A stretch of 9,764 nt of DNA from assembly GCA_003229345.1 (NCBI GenBank), contig QIDN01000422.1, positions 1 through 9,764 of the forward strand. Reading direction: 5' to 3'. The notes under the pieces are model-generated. The model did not search any database and was not told where the DNA came from. It was given only the letters and a program-made list of their open reading frames with translations. Positions 1 through 5,996 of this stretch are shown piece after piece; within the stretch, counting starts at the first letter, position 1, and every line of letters starts with the position of its first letter. Source of the stretch: Nitrospirota bacterium. GTDB taxonomy: Bacteria; Nitrospinota; Nitrospinia; Nitrospinales; Nitrospinaceae. The position numbers and the translations under genes are program-made.

Positions 1-1
1 C

Positions 2-622
2 ATCGGTTCTGCGGCGCTGACTTCCTTGGCCTTGTTTGCGGCCTACACCCAGGCGGCGGGTATTGAGTCCATCGACATCACCACCACTAATGTGATCATC
101 GGCTTGTTGATCGGCGGCATGGTGCCGTTTCTGGTTGCGTCGATTACCATGACCTCCGTCGGTAAAGGCGCTTTCGTGATGATCGAGGAAATCCGCCGTC
201 AGTTCCGGGAAATCCCCGGCCTGCTGGAAGGCACAGGCAAACCCGATACCGCCAAGTGTATCGACATCTGTACCCGGACCGCGTTACGGGAAATGGTGGC
301 GCCCGGAGTGATCGCGTTTCTCATGCCGCTCCTCATCGGTTTTGTGCTGGGTAAGGAAGCCTTGGGCGGGATGTTGGTCGGTGCGACGTTGACAGGCGTT
401 CTATTGGCCCTGTTCATGTCCAACGGCGGTGGTGCCTGGGACAACGCCAAGAAATATGTCGAGAGAGGTAACCTCGGCGGTAAAGGCTCTGAGGCGCATA
501 AAGCCACGATTGTGGGCGATACTGTGGGCGATCCGCTGAAAGACACGTCGGGACCGGCGATGAACATCCTCATCAAGCTGATGTCCATTGTTTCTCTGGT
601 TATGGCACCGCTCTTTATCTAA
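2..622 (+). CDS. hppA: Membrane-bound ion-translocating pyrophosphatase, C-terminal part (5' end outside window)
   Basis: Hydrolyses pyrophosphate in the cytoplasm and couples this to pumping H+ (or Na+) across the inner membrane. The frame is open from base 2 and reads IGSAALTSLALFAAY, a conserved stretch of the family. The TTG at 26 is therefore internal and the gene starts left of the window. Family-diagnostic blocks are GGGAWDNAKKYVE (about 425-463) and GDTVGDPLKDTSGP (from 514), whose acidic and lysine residues belong to the Mg-PPi site. Several hydrophobic helices separate them, and the protein ends in the usual short hydrophobic tail (VSLVMAPLFI). About 206 residues are visible of a family length near 650-800. 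The motif that separates K+-dependent from K+-independent enzymes (GNTT followed by A or K) lies just upstream of the edge, so the subtype and pumped ion cannot be called. No frameshift is seen. Identification is very secure. Confidence 0.96.
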   Translation: MGSAALTSLALFAAYTQAAGIESIDITTTNVIIGLLIGGMVPFLVASITMTSVGKGAFVMIEEIRRQFREIPGLLEGTGKPDTAKCIDICTRTALREMVAPGVIAFLMPLLIGFVLGKEALGGMLVGATLTGVLLALFMSNGGGAWDNAKKYVERGNLGGKGSEAHKATIVGDTVGDPLKDTSGPAMNILIKLMSIVSLVMAPLFI

Positions 623-640
623 GAATCGTGCAAGTTCTCA

Positions 641-671
641 CCGGGATGGAGTTTCTCCATCCCGGTTTTTT
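641..671 (+). terminator. Strong intrinsic terminator after hppA
   Basis: A perfect 10-bp stem (641-650 CCGGGATGGA, 656-665 TCCATCCCGG) with a five-base loop GTTTC is followed directly by six T (666-671) and further T-rich sequence. It begins 18 bases after the hppA stop. It lies only about 20 bases before the mqnA start codon, so it separates hppA from mqnA transcription or acts as an intercistronic attenuator. Confidence 0.92.
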
Positions 672-690
672 ATTTTAAAGGGAAGTCAAC

Positions 691-1506
691 ATGACTGAAA
701 GGAAGCTAAAATTTGGTTTCCATGACTTCATCAATGCCCAGCCTCTGCTTATTCCTCTCGTAGAGAAGGAACAGCAACTGGGAGTCACCCTGGTCACCGG
801 GTCCCCGGCCAGCCTTGCTGAGCAGTTAAGAGAGGGGGAACTGGACCTGGCGATGATTCCCTCCATTGAATATCTGAAGGATTCGGAGCAGTATCGCCTG
901 CTCCCGGGAATCGCCGTCGCTTCCCGGGGACCGGTGGGTACGGTTTTGTTAGCGTCCCGCCTGCCGTTGGCGGAAGTGCAATCCATTGCGCTGGACGTCC
1001 GGTCCCGAACCTCCGCTGCGCTACTGCAGGTTTTGTTCGGAAAAGTGTTTCCTCCGAAAGTATCTTTGGAACCCGTCGATCCCGATCCAAAGAAAATGTT
1101 GAAGGACCACGATGCGGCTCTCATCATCGGTGATCCTGCGTTTCGTCTGCGGTTCGATTTTCCTGATCTTCAAATTTATGATCTGAGCGAACAGTGGTTC
1201 GAGCAAACCGGGAAAACCTTTGTGCATGCCGTCGTGGCGGTGCGACACGAAATCGAATTGGATCAGGAATTTCTGATGACGGTTCAGGAGGCTAAAATGG
1301 AAGGGCTGTCACGGCTTGAAGGTATCGCACAAACAGCATCAAAACAATCACGGATCGCTTTTGAAACCTGCCACGACTACCTGTCGACCAAAATCATCTA
1401 CGATCTGGGCAAGGAAGAAATAATGGGTCTCCAGCATTTCCGCGACGTCTGTTTTGAGAAAGGGCTGATCGCCCAGAAGGAAGTGATTCGATTCGTCCAG
1501 TTTTAA
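691..1506 (+). CDS. mqnA: Chorismate dehydratase MqnA, futalosine pathway of menaquinone synthesis
   Basis: Predicted cytoplasmic enzyme of 271 residues, normal for MqnA, which dehydrates chorismate to 3-[(1-carboxyvinyl)oxy]benzoate, the first step of the futalosine route to menaquinone. The fold is that of periplasmic-binding-protein-like MqnA/MqnD enzymes. Visible motifs are FINAQP near residues 13-18 (the N-x-x-P block), GELDLAMIPSIEYL (49-62), SRGPVGTVLL (78-87), SRTSAALL (105-112) and ALIIGDPAFR (143-152), then an EQWFEQTGKTFVHAVV block. The IPSIEYL and SRGPV blocks favour MqnA over MqnD. The ATG at 691 has an AAGGGA ribosome-binding sequence about 8 bases upstream. No other mqn gene is nearby, so the pathway must be dispersed. 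The next gene is convergent, with a 21-base gap between the stops. No convincing separate promoter is seen between the terminator and the ATG. Confidence 0.9.
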   Translation: MTERKLKFGFHDFINAQPLLIPLVEKEQQLGVTLVTGSPASLAEQLREGELDLAMIPSIEYLKDSEQYRLLPGIAVASRGPVGTVLLASRLPLAEVQSIALDVRSRTSAALLQVLFGKVFPPKVSLEPVDPDPKKMLKDHDAALIIGDPAFRLRFDFPDLQIYDLSEQWFEQTGKTFVHAVVAVRHEIELDQEFLMTVQEAKMEGLSRLEGIAQTASKQSRIAFETCHDYLSTKIIYDLGKEEIMGLQHFRDVCFEKGLIAQKEVIRFVQF

Positions 1507-1527
1507 CGCGGAACTTTTAGAGAGGTT

Positions 1528-2232
1528 TCAGTTGAACAGGCCGGAGAGCCAGCTCCAGATAGCAGCGAAGAAGTTTTCCATCCATTCAACAAATTTCTGA
1601 GATTCCTGGCTTGAGTCGTCTTCTTCGACCTCGGTATCCTCTAGCGCTCCATCACCCTGATTTTCCGGAAAAAGCTCACCCGGTGCCGGTCCAGCTTCGG
1701 TGTCTATGCCCTCTATGGTGGAGAGCGGCGCGGGAGGCGTCTCTACAGGGGATAGTGCTTTATCTTTCAATCGCATGACATCTTCGTCGAGGGTGGTCAG
1801 CGAATTTTGGTGGGACTTGAGAATGGTGTCCATCTCAGTCTTGAATTGTTGTAATTCTTGATTCAGGGTATCGATCGACTGTTGGTTTTGACGGGCTTGA
1901 TCCGCTTCGGTATCCAACGCGCTCAACTGAGATTCCAGTTGGGAGAATTTGGCGATAGTCTCGTTTTGAAATTTCATCTGCTCCTGATACAGATAATATC
2001 CGCCGGCTCCAATGCTTCCTGCAACGATCAAAAAAAAGAAAAATAAAATTCCCCAGAGACTGGAAGATTGCTTTTCCTTTTTGGGTTTTAGAGAAGGCGC
2101 CAGCGCGGACGGGAGAGATTCCTGGGGAGGAACGACTTCCGGTTCTTCCGTGGGACGTATTGCTTCTTCGGGAGCAGAGTCGGGTTTCGCAGAGTCCTTT
2201 TCAGGACGTGGATTTTTTCCTTTATTAGCCAA
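1528..2232 (-). CDS. Unknown single-pass membrane protein with coiled coil and Trp-rich C-terminal helix
   Basis: I do not recognise a named family. The 234-residue protein has four visible parts. Residues 1-58 are a charged, Pro/Glu/Lys-rich and probably disordered tail ending in KPKKEK. A transmembrane segment (59-82) contains a run of four phenylalanines and a Gly-rich end. Residues 84-158 are a Gln/Leu/Glu-rich predicted coiled coil. A Pro- then Asp/Glu-rich linker (about 162-211) leads to a final amphipathic helix (212-234) with three Trp and five Phe. By the positive-inside rule the N-terminus is probably cytoplasmic and the coiled coil periplasmic. The start is TTG (2232-2230), preceded by AGGAG at 2241-2237 with a short 4-base spacing. 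It lies 13 bases after the hisG stop, so it is probably the last gene of a hisI-hisG operon. The layout resembles HemX-like or mitofilin-like scaffolds in architecture only. Confidence 0.8.
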   Translation of the reverse strand: MANKGKNPRPEKDSAKPDSAPEEAIRPTEEPEVVPPQESLPSALAPSLKPKKEKQSSSLWGILFFFFLIVAGSIGAGGYYLYQEQMKFQNETIAKFSQLESQLSALDTEADQARQNQQSIDTLNQELQQFKTEMDTILKSHQNSLTTLDEDVMRLKDKALSPVETPPAPLSTIEGIDTEAGPAPGELFPENQGDGALEDTEVEEDDSSQESQKFVEWMENFFAAIWSWLSGLFN

Positions 2233-2245
2233 GGGGCTCCTAGGT

Positions 2246-3124
2246 TTAATGGATAATTTTATTCAGCGGAAATTCGACGATGTCTTCCGCACCGGCGCTT
2301 TTCAGATCCGGCACGATCTCCCGCACTAGCTTTTCCTCAAGGATCACCGTCAAGTCCACCCAGTTTTCATCGGTTAAATTAGCGAGGGTGGGTTTCACTT
2401 CCGGCGGCAGAATTTTCATTACCGCGTCCAATGATTTTTTAGGAACGTTCATCATCATACCCACCTTTTTGTTGGCTTCCATGGCGCCTTTGAGCATGAG
2501 GACCAGGCGGTCGACTTTGTTTTTCTTCCACTCGTCCTTGGCGGCGTCTTTGTTCATAATGAACTTGGTATTCGACTCCATCAGGGTGTCCAGGATTCTG
2601 AGGTTGTTGGCCCGGAGAGAATTACCGGTTTCCGTGACTTCCACGATGGCATCGGCCAGCTTCGGGGGTTTCACCTCGGTGGCGCCCCAGGAAAACTCAA
2701 CCGAGGCGGTCACGCCGTGTTTCTTCAGGTAGTCCGTGGTCATGTTGACGACCTCTGTGGCAATGCGCTTTCCCTGCAAATCCTTGACGGTTTTGATCGG
2801 TGAATCATTGGGAACCGCCAGCACCCAACGGACGGGCCGTGCCGAAACCTTGGAGTACACCAGATCGGCGACATCTTCCACATCCACCCGGTTCTCCTGA
2901 ACCCAGTCCTTGCCGGTGAGCCCGGCATCCAGCACGCCATCGGCCACGTAACGGGCGATTTCCTGCGCACGAATCAGCATACATTCGATTTCGTCATCGT
3001 CGATGCTGGGAAAATACGACCGACTGCTGATTTTAATTTGATATCCTGCCTTGGCGAACAGATTAACCGTTGCCTCTTCCAGACTGCCTTTTGGAATCCC
3101 TAACTTCAAAACATTGCCGCTCAT
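2246..3124 (-). CDS. hisG: ATP phosphoribosyltransferase, long form
   Basis: Catalyses the first committed step of histidine synthesis, condensing ATP with PRPP to phosphoribosyl-ATP, in the cytoplasm. The 292-residue length and a C-terminal extension mark the long (HisG_L) form, which carries its own ACT-like regulatory domain and does not need HisZ. Visible features are the N-terminal LKLGIPKGSLEE block (6-17), GVLDAGLTGKDW (63-74), the PRPP-binding loop EVTETGNSL (162-170) and the regulatory domain from about residue 215 (KVGMMMNVPKK onward) to the end. In this family histidine binds the C-terminal domain as feedback inhibitor. The start is ATG, with an AGG-containing ribosome-binding region (GCAGGTAAG) upstream. 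It lies 31 bases downstream of hisI on the same strand and 13 bases before the next gene, so co-transcription is likely. Intact, no anomalies. Confidence 0.96.
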   Translation of the reverse strand: MSGNVLKLGIPKGSLEEATVNLFAKAGYQIKISSRSYFPSIDDDEIECMLIRAQEIARYVADGVLDAGLTGKDWVQENRVDVEDVADLVYSKVSARPVRWVLAVPNDSPIKTVKDLQGKRIATEVVNMTTDYLKKHGVTASVEFSWGATEVKPPKLADAIVEVTETGNSLRANNLRILDTLMESNTKFIMNKDAAKDEWKKNKVDRLVLMLKGAMEANKKVGMMMNVPKKSLDAVMKILPPEVKPTLANLTDENWVDLTVILEEKLVREIVPDLKSAGAEDIVEFPLNKIIH

Positions 3125-3155
3125 TAATTCTTACCTGCCTTATTTAAGGTTGACG

Positions 3156-3527
3156 TTACTTTTTATAGACTTTATCCGGATCGAATACTTTTTCTTCGAC
3201 CGTGGTGATCTCGCCATTAAGCTTGCGGAAGAAACAACTGGTGTAGCCTTTGTGACAGGCGGCTTTGCCTACCTGCTCGACTTTGAGGAGGACGGTATCA
3301 TCATCGCAGTCGACGAACACTTCCTTCACCACCTGTATGTTGCCGCTTTCCTCGCCTTTCATCCATTGCTTGTCGCGCGAGCGGCTGTAAAACCAGGCTT
3401 TTCCTGTTTCCAGGGTTTTTTCCCAGGCGATTTTGTTCATATAGGCCAGCATCAGCACTTTGCCGGTGGCATGGTCTTGTATGATCGCGGGGACGAGACC
3501 CCCCATTTTTTCAAAATCCAGTTCCAT
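3156..3527 (-). CDS. hisI: Phosphoribosyl-AMP cyclohydrolase
   Basis: Cytoplasmic zinc/magnesium enzyme that opens the purine ring of phosphoribosyl-AMP, the third step of histidine synthesis. The 123-residue protein is a stand-alone cyclohydrolase without the HisE pyrophosphohydrolase domain found in fused HisIE. Diagnostic motifs are WFYSRSRDKQWMKGEESGN (about 45-63), the Mg-binding DCDDD (73-77) and the zinc ligands Cys74, Cys91 (ACH) and Cys98 (SCF). All ligands are present. The ATG at 3527 has GGAG at a good 6-base distance (CGGAGATTCT before ATG). It is the first gene of the minus-strand run hisI-hisG-membrane protein. It diverges from the LRR gene across a 187-base intergenic region with promoter-like sequence. 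Confidence 0.96.
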   Translation of the reverse strand: MELDFEKMGGLVPAIIQDHATGKVLMLAYMNKIAWEKTLETGKAWFYSRSRDKQWMKGEESGNIQVVKEVFVDCDDDTVLLKVEQVGKAACHKGYTSCFFRKLNGEITTVEEKVFDPDKVYKK

Positions 3528-3556
3528 AGAATCTCCGAGTAAACAGGCGATTTTAA

Positions 3557-3585
3557 ATTATATTGATTTTCTGTCAACATTATAA
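3557..3585 (-). promoter_or_regulatory. Candidate sigma-70 promoter for the hisI operon
   Basis: Reading the minus strand, TTATAA (3585-3580, 4 of 6 to TTGACA) is separated by 17 bases from a perfect TATAAT (3562-3557). This would start transcription near 3550, about 23 bases before the hisI ATG. A second TATAAT lies at 3584-3579 on the same strand but has only weak -35 matches. Assignment is by consensus matching alone in an AT-rich region, so it is tentative. Confidence 0.35.
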
Positions 3586-3631
3586 TAGCCTGTCCGCACG
3601 CAATTGAAAACGTGTAATTTGCCCCTAATCC

Positions 3632-3675
3632 CCCGATTTTGTGAAATATTTGCACATTTTTGAGTTAAAATCGGG
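3632..3675. repeat. 9-bp inverted repeat enclosing a CRP-like near-palindrome, upstream of the LRR gene
   Basis: CCCGATTTT (3632-3640) and AAAATCGGG (3667-3675) are perfect inverted copies with a 26-base spacer. Inside the spacer, TGTG-AAATATTT-G-CACA (3640-3656) is itself nearly palindromic. It resembles a CRP/FNR-type site, but the half-sites are one base further apart than the TGTGA-N6-TCACA consensus. The right arm overlaps the candidate -35 of the LRR promoter. Both flanking genes point away from this spot, so it is not a terminator for a known transcript. A transcription-factor operator is the simplest reading, but this is inference. Confidence 0.5.
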
Positions 3676-3694
3676 CGATAGGAATCATTATAAA
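3665..3694 (+). promoter_or_regulatory. Candidate promoter for the LRR gene
   Basis: TTAAAA (3665-3670, 4 of 6 to TTGACA) lies 18 bases before TATAAA (3689-3694, 5 of 6 to TATAAT). The predicted start is near 3701, followed by the ribosome-binding sequence AGAGG (3706-3710) and the ATG at 3715. The -35 coincides with the right arm of the inverted repeat, which would suit a repressor operator. Consensus match only. Confidence 0.35.
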
Positions 3695-3714
3695 AATCAG
3701 GAATTAGAGGTGTT

Positions 3715-4335
3715 ATGCCTTCTTTAAGCGGAATTAAGATCTATGATACAGATGAGCCTTGTAACTATAAAGGGCAAAAACTGGTCGAAGCCATGACCAA
3801 GGTGGTGGATGACCGGCTTTCCGAAAACCAGCGGGAGCTGGATCTCAAAGGCTGTTGCGTCGGGATCAATGGCCTGCAGGTCATCGGGGAGGACCCCCGG
3901 GTTGCCAATCTAAAGCGCTTGAATCTGGGTGGTAACAAGATTGGCGATGCCGGAGCCCATTATCTGGCGGAAAACGATATTTTTTCCAAGCTCAACTGGC
4001 TGGAGCTGGGCGGCAACGATCTGGGAACGGAAGGGATTCGCGAGATCATAAAATCCAAGATTCTCCGGAAATTAAAAACCCTCAATCTGTACCGCAATTA
4101 CCTCAAGGATGAGGGGGCCAAAGTCCTGGCCGAGGAAAATGAGCTGGAGAAAATCGAGGAAATGGACCTTGCCCAGAATGAAATTGGGGACGACGGTTAT
4201 ATTGCGTTGTCTAATTCGAAGAAGTTTCCTAATTTGGTTGCTCTTTATCTGGACAATAATTTCGGTACCCGTGAGGGCAGGGAAAGCGCTCGTCAGGGTC
4301 CCACTTTCAAAAAACTGCAATCACTGAATCTTTAG
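3715..4335 (+). CDS. Leucine-rich repeat protein, ribonuclease-inhibitor type
   Basis: A 206-residue protein with no signal peptide or membrane segment, so probably cytoplasmic. After a 40-residue N-terminal cap there is a degenerate repeat (about 41-64). Five uninterrupted repeats of exactly 27 residues follow: 65-91, 92-118, 119-145, 146-172 and 173-199. The final, partial repeat LQSLNL ends the protein. The repeat pattern is LxxLxLxxNxIGDxGxxxLxxxxxxxK, as in RI-like LRRs, which form curved protein-binding surfaces. The last full repeat is weaker (NNFGTREGRES). The protein stops at the first beta strand of the seventh repeat with no C-terminal cap, so the end may be a natural truncation. 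ATG with AGAGG 4 bases upstream. The UPF0301 gene follows after 36 bases on the same strand. Binding partner unknown. Confidence 0.88.
   Translation: MPSLSGIKIYDTDEPCNYKGQKLVEAMTKVVDDRLSENQRELDLKGCCVGINGLQVIGEDPRVANLKRLNLGGNKIGDAGAHYLAENDIFSKLNWLELGGNDLGTEGIREIIKSKILRKLKTLNLYRNYLKDEGAKVLAEENELEKIEEMDLAQNEIGDDGYIALSNSKKFPNLVALYLDNNFGTREGRESARQGPTFKKLQSLNL
3907..4311 (+). repeat. Five tandem 81-base coding repeats (LRR units)
   Basis: The five 27-residue LRR units of the preceding gene correspond to five contiguous 81-base DNA units with no insertion or deletion between them. Conservation is at protein level (Leu, Asn, Ile-Gly-Asp/Glu-Gly positions). The DNA copies have diverged, so this is an old expansion rather than a recent tandem duplication. 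Confidence 0.75.
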
Positions 4336-4371
4336 CCGGCGTAGCTGGCCTCGCCATTTCAAAATTTCGCC

Positions 4372-4938
4372 ATGGAAAACGGTTCGTACAGTAAAGGATC
4401 CTTCTTAATCGCCAACCCTGTTTTACCGGACCCCAATTTTTCGCGGACGGTAGTGTTGCTGTGCAACCACAACGAAGAGGGATCGTTTGGTCTGGTCATC
4501 AACCGTAACTCCGGATTGAAATCGACCGAAGTGTTCGCCTCCTCGGAATTGTTGACAGGTTATGAGGGCGAGGTATTCATCGGCGGCCCGGTGGCACCCT
4601 CTCAGGTGTTTTACCTGTGCCGATCTCTCCGGCCTCTGCCGGAGATGGAGGAAGTGTGTCCCGGCGTTTATATGGGGGTGAGTTGGGAGGCGTTGGAGAC
4701 CGTTCTGCCGGACTTGCCTAACCCGAATGAGGATCTCCGGTTTTACATGGGGTATTCCGGTTGGGGTTCCGGGCAGTTGGCAGGAGAGATGGACCAACGC
4801 AGTTGGTTGACCTGCGATGCCACGGACCCGTTTGTATTTACCTCACCGGAACAGCATATCTGGCCGAAGGTGGTCCAATCCCTGGGCAAGGAATACGAAT
4901 ACCTGTTGCACGCCCCGGTCGATCCCAGAAATAATTGA
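4372..4938 (+). CDS. yqgE: UPF0301 family protein, YqgE/AlgH (DUF179)
   Basis: A small predicted cytoplasmic protein of 188 residues, typical of the YqgE/AlgH family. The biochemical role is not settled; AlgH was named for alginate regulation in Pseudomonas. Family blocks seen are GSFLIANPVLPDPNFSRTVVLLCNH (9-33), EEGSFGLVINRNSG (35-48), the FIGGPVAPSQVFYLC block (69-83) and FYMGYSGWGSGQLAGEM (124-140). The ATG at 4372 is the first start codon after an in-frame stop at 4342 and gives the standard family N-terminus, although no Shine-Dalgarno match is visible before it. The gene lies 36 bases after the LRR stop and 76 bases before the pseudouridine synthase, all on the same strand. It is therefore probably co-transcribed, perhaps by translational coupling or leaderless-like initiation. 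Confidence 0.93.
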   Translation: MENGSYSKGSFLIANPVLPDPNFSRTVVLLCNHNEEGSFGLVINRNSGLKSTEVFASSELLTGYEGEVFIGGPVAPSQVFYLCRSLRPLPEMEEVCPGVYMGVSWEALETVLPDLPNPNEDLRFYMGYSGWGSGQLAGEMDQRSWLTCDATDPFVFTSPEQHIWPKVVQSLGKEYEYLLHAPVDPRNN

Positions 4939-5014
4939 CTCCCGTTGCTGACTCCTTGTGTGAGGCGGACCGGGCATCAGCCGTTTGATACGCTTCCAGT
5001 TTTGAGGTCATTGT

Positions 5015-5914
5015 ATGGTGAAATTGTATCATCCCCCTCCCGCTGAGCAAATTTACGAATCTTATCTCCCAGGCAAGTACTTCGGATATACCGTCGTCTG
5101 TTATTTTACCGAGCGGTTTCCCTACTTGAGTCAGGGGGAGTGGCAGGATCGCATTCTCGACGGGCGGATCACCGTTAATGGTGAGCGGGTGAGCCCCGAC
5201 TCACTTCTCAAGGCACACGATTATATTGTGACCCGCATGGGAGTCCGTGAAGAGCCTCCCGCCGACCGCACTCTGGACGTGGTTTATGAAGATGACGCCA
5301 TCCGCGTGTTCAACAAGGGCGCTCCTTTGGCCGTGCATCCCAGCGGACGCTATTTCAAAAACAGTATGACCGAGATTTTGAAAGAGGTTTATCCGGACGA
5401 GACACCCCGCCCGGTTCAGCGCCTGGACGCTCTCACCACGGGTCTCGTGGTGTTCGCCAAATCGAAAACAGTGGCGACACATTTGATGCGGGAGTTCGAA
5501 CAGAACCGGGTCGATAAGGAATACCTGGTGCTGGTCGAAGGTATGCCTTCCAAAAAAAGTTTTGTGGTCGACGCGCCCGTCGGCAAAGTCGTTGGCTCAG
5601 CACGGGCGGTGGGCTATCAGACCCAAAACCCGAAAGAGGCGCTCACTTATTTTGAAGAGTTGAGTTCATTGAACGGCAGGACCTTGCTCAAAGCGTCTCC
5701 CCGTTCCGGCAGAACCAATCAGATTCGCGTGCATCTGGCCAGCGTGGGCCTGCCGGTGGTTAATGACCCGGTGTATGGCCAGCGCACGGACGAGGGGCAT
5801 TGCTACGGGTTACACGCCCACCGATTGCACTTTAATGGAGTCAACGGCGAGATCAATCTTCAGGCTCCCTGGCCGGAACATTTTCAGGCCTACTGGGACG
5901 CCATCGAACAGTAA
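5015..5914 (+). CDS. RluA-family RNA pseudouridine synthase with S4-like N-terminal region
   Basis: Converts specific uridines in rRNA or tRNA to pseudouridine. The 299-residue protein has an S4-like RNA-binding region (about 35-80, GRITVNGERVSPDSLLKAHD) and then the catalytic domain. The catalytic aspartate is Asp138 in VQRLDALTTGLVVFAKS, the counterpart of the usual HRLDxxTSG. Other family blocks are NKGAPLAVHPSG (99-110), DKEYLVLVEG (167-176), SGRTNQIRVHL (231-241, usually GRTHQIRVHL) and LHAHRLHF near the C-terminus. The His-to-Asn change in GRTNQIR and the Gln before RLD differ from most members, though the catalytic residue is intact. The target site (RluC/RluD/TruC-like) cannot be assigned. 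ATG with GAGGT 6 bases upstream supports the start. It follows UPF0301 and precedes the dihydrouridine synthase. Confidence 0.93.
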   Translation: MVKLYHPPPAEQIYESYLPGKYFGYTVVCYFTERFPYLSQGEWQDRILDGRITVNGERVSPDSLLKAHDYIVTRMGVREEPPADRTLDVVYEDDAIRVFNKGAPLAVHPSGRYFKNSMTEILKEVYPDETPRPVQRLDALTTGLVVFAKSKTVATHLMREFEQNRVDKEYLVLVEGMPSKKSFVVDAPVGKVVGSARAVGYQTQNPKEALTYFEELSSLNGRTLLKASPRSGRTNQIRVHLASVGLPVVNDPVYGQRTDEGHCYGLHAHRLHFNGVNGEINLQAPWPEHFQAYWDAIEQ

Positions 5915-5996
5915 GAGGGTGGACGGGTTACCGGCGATCGTTTAAACTTTTAATAGGTACCCGCCGCGTCTTAAATTTTGCATTGAACGGATAACA

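Noticed and set aside
3051..3542. A 163-codon plus-strand open frame antisense to hisI and the start of hisG.
   Set aside because: HisI and HisG are both certain with all motifs. The antisense frame runs across their intergenic gap and has no recognisable features.
3640..3656. A canonical CRP binding site.
   Set aside because: The half-sites TGTG and CACA are one base further apart than the TGTGA-N6-TCACA consensus. I report it only as a CRP-like palindrome, not as a CRP site.
3907..4311. A recent tandem DNA duplication or CRISPR-like array.
   Set aside because: The 81-base periodicity comes from LRR protein repeats. The DNA units differ strongly and there are no spacers.
4939..5014. A possible separate small gene or promoter between UPF0301 and the pseudouridine synthase.
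   Set aside because: No start with a ribosome-binding site and no convincing -35/-10 pair beyond the GAGGT that serves the 5015 start.
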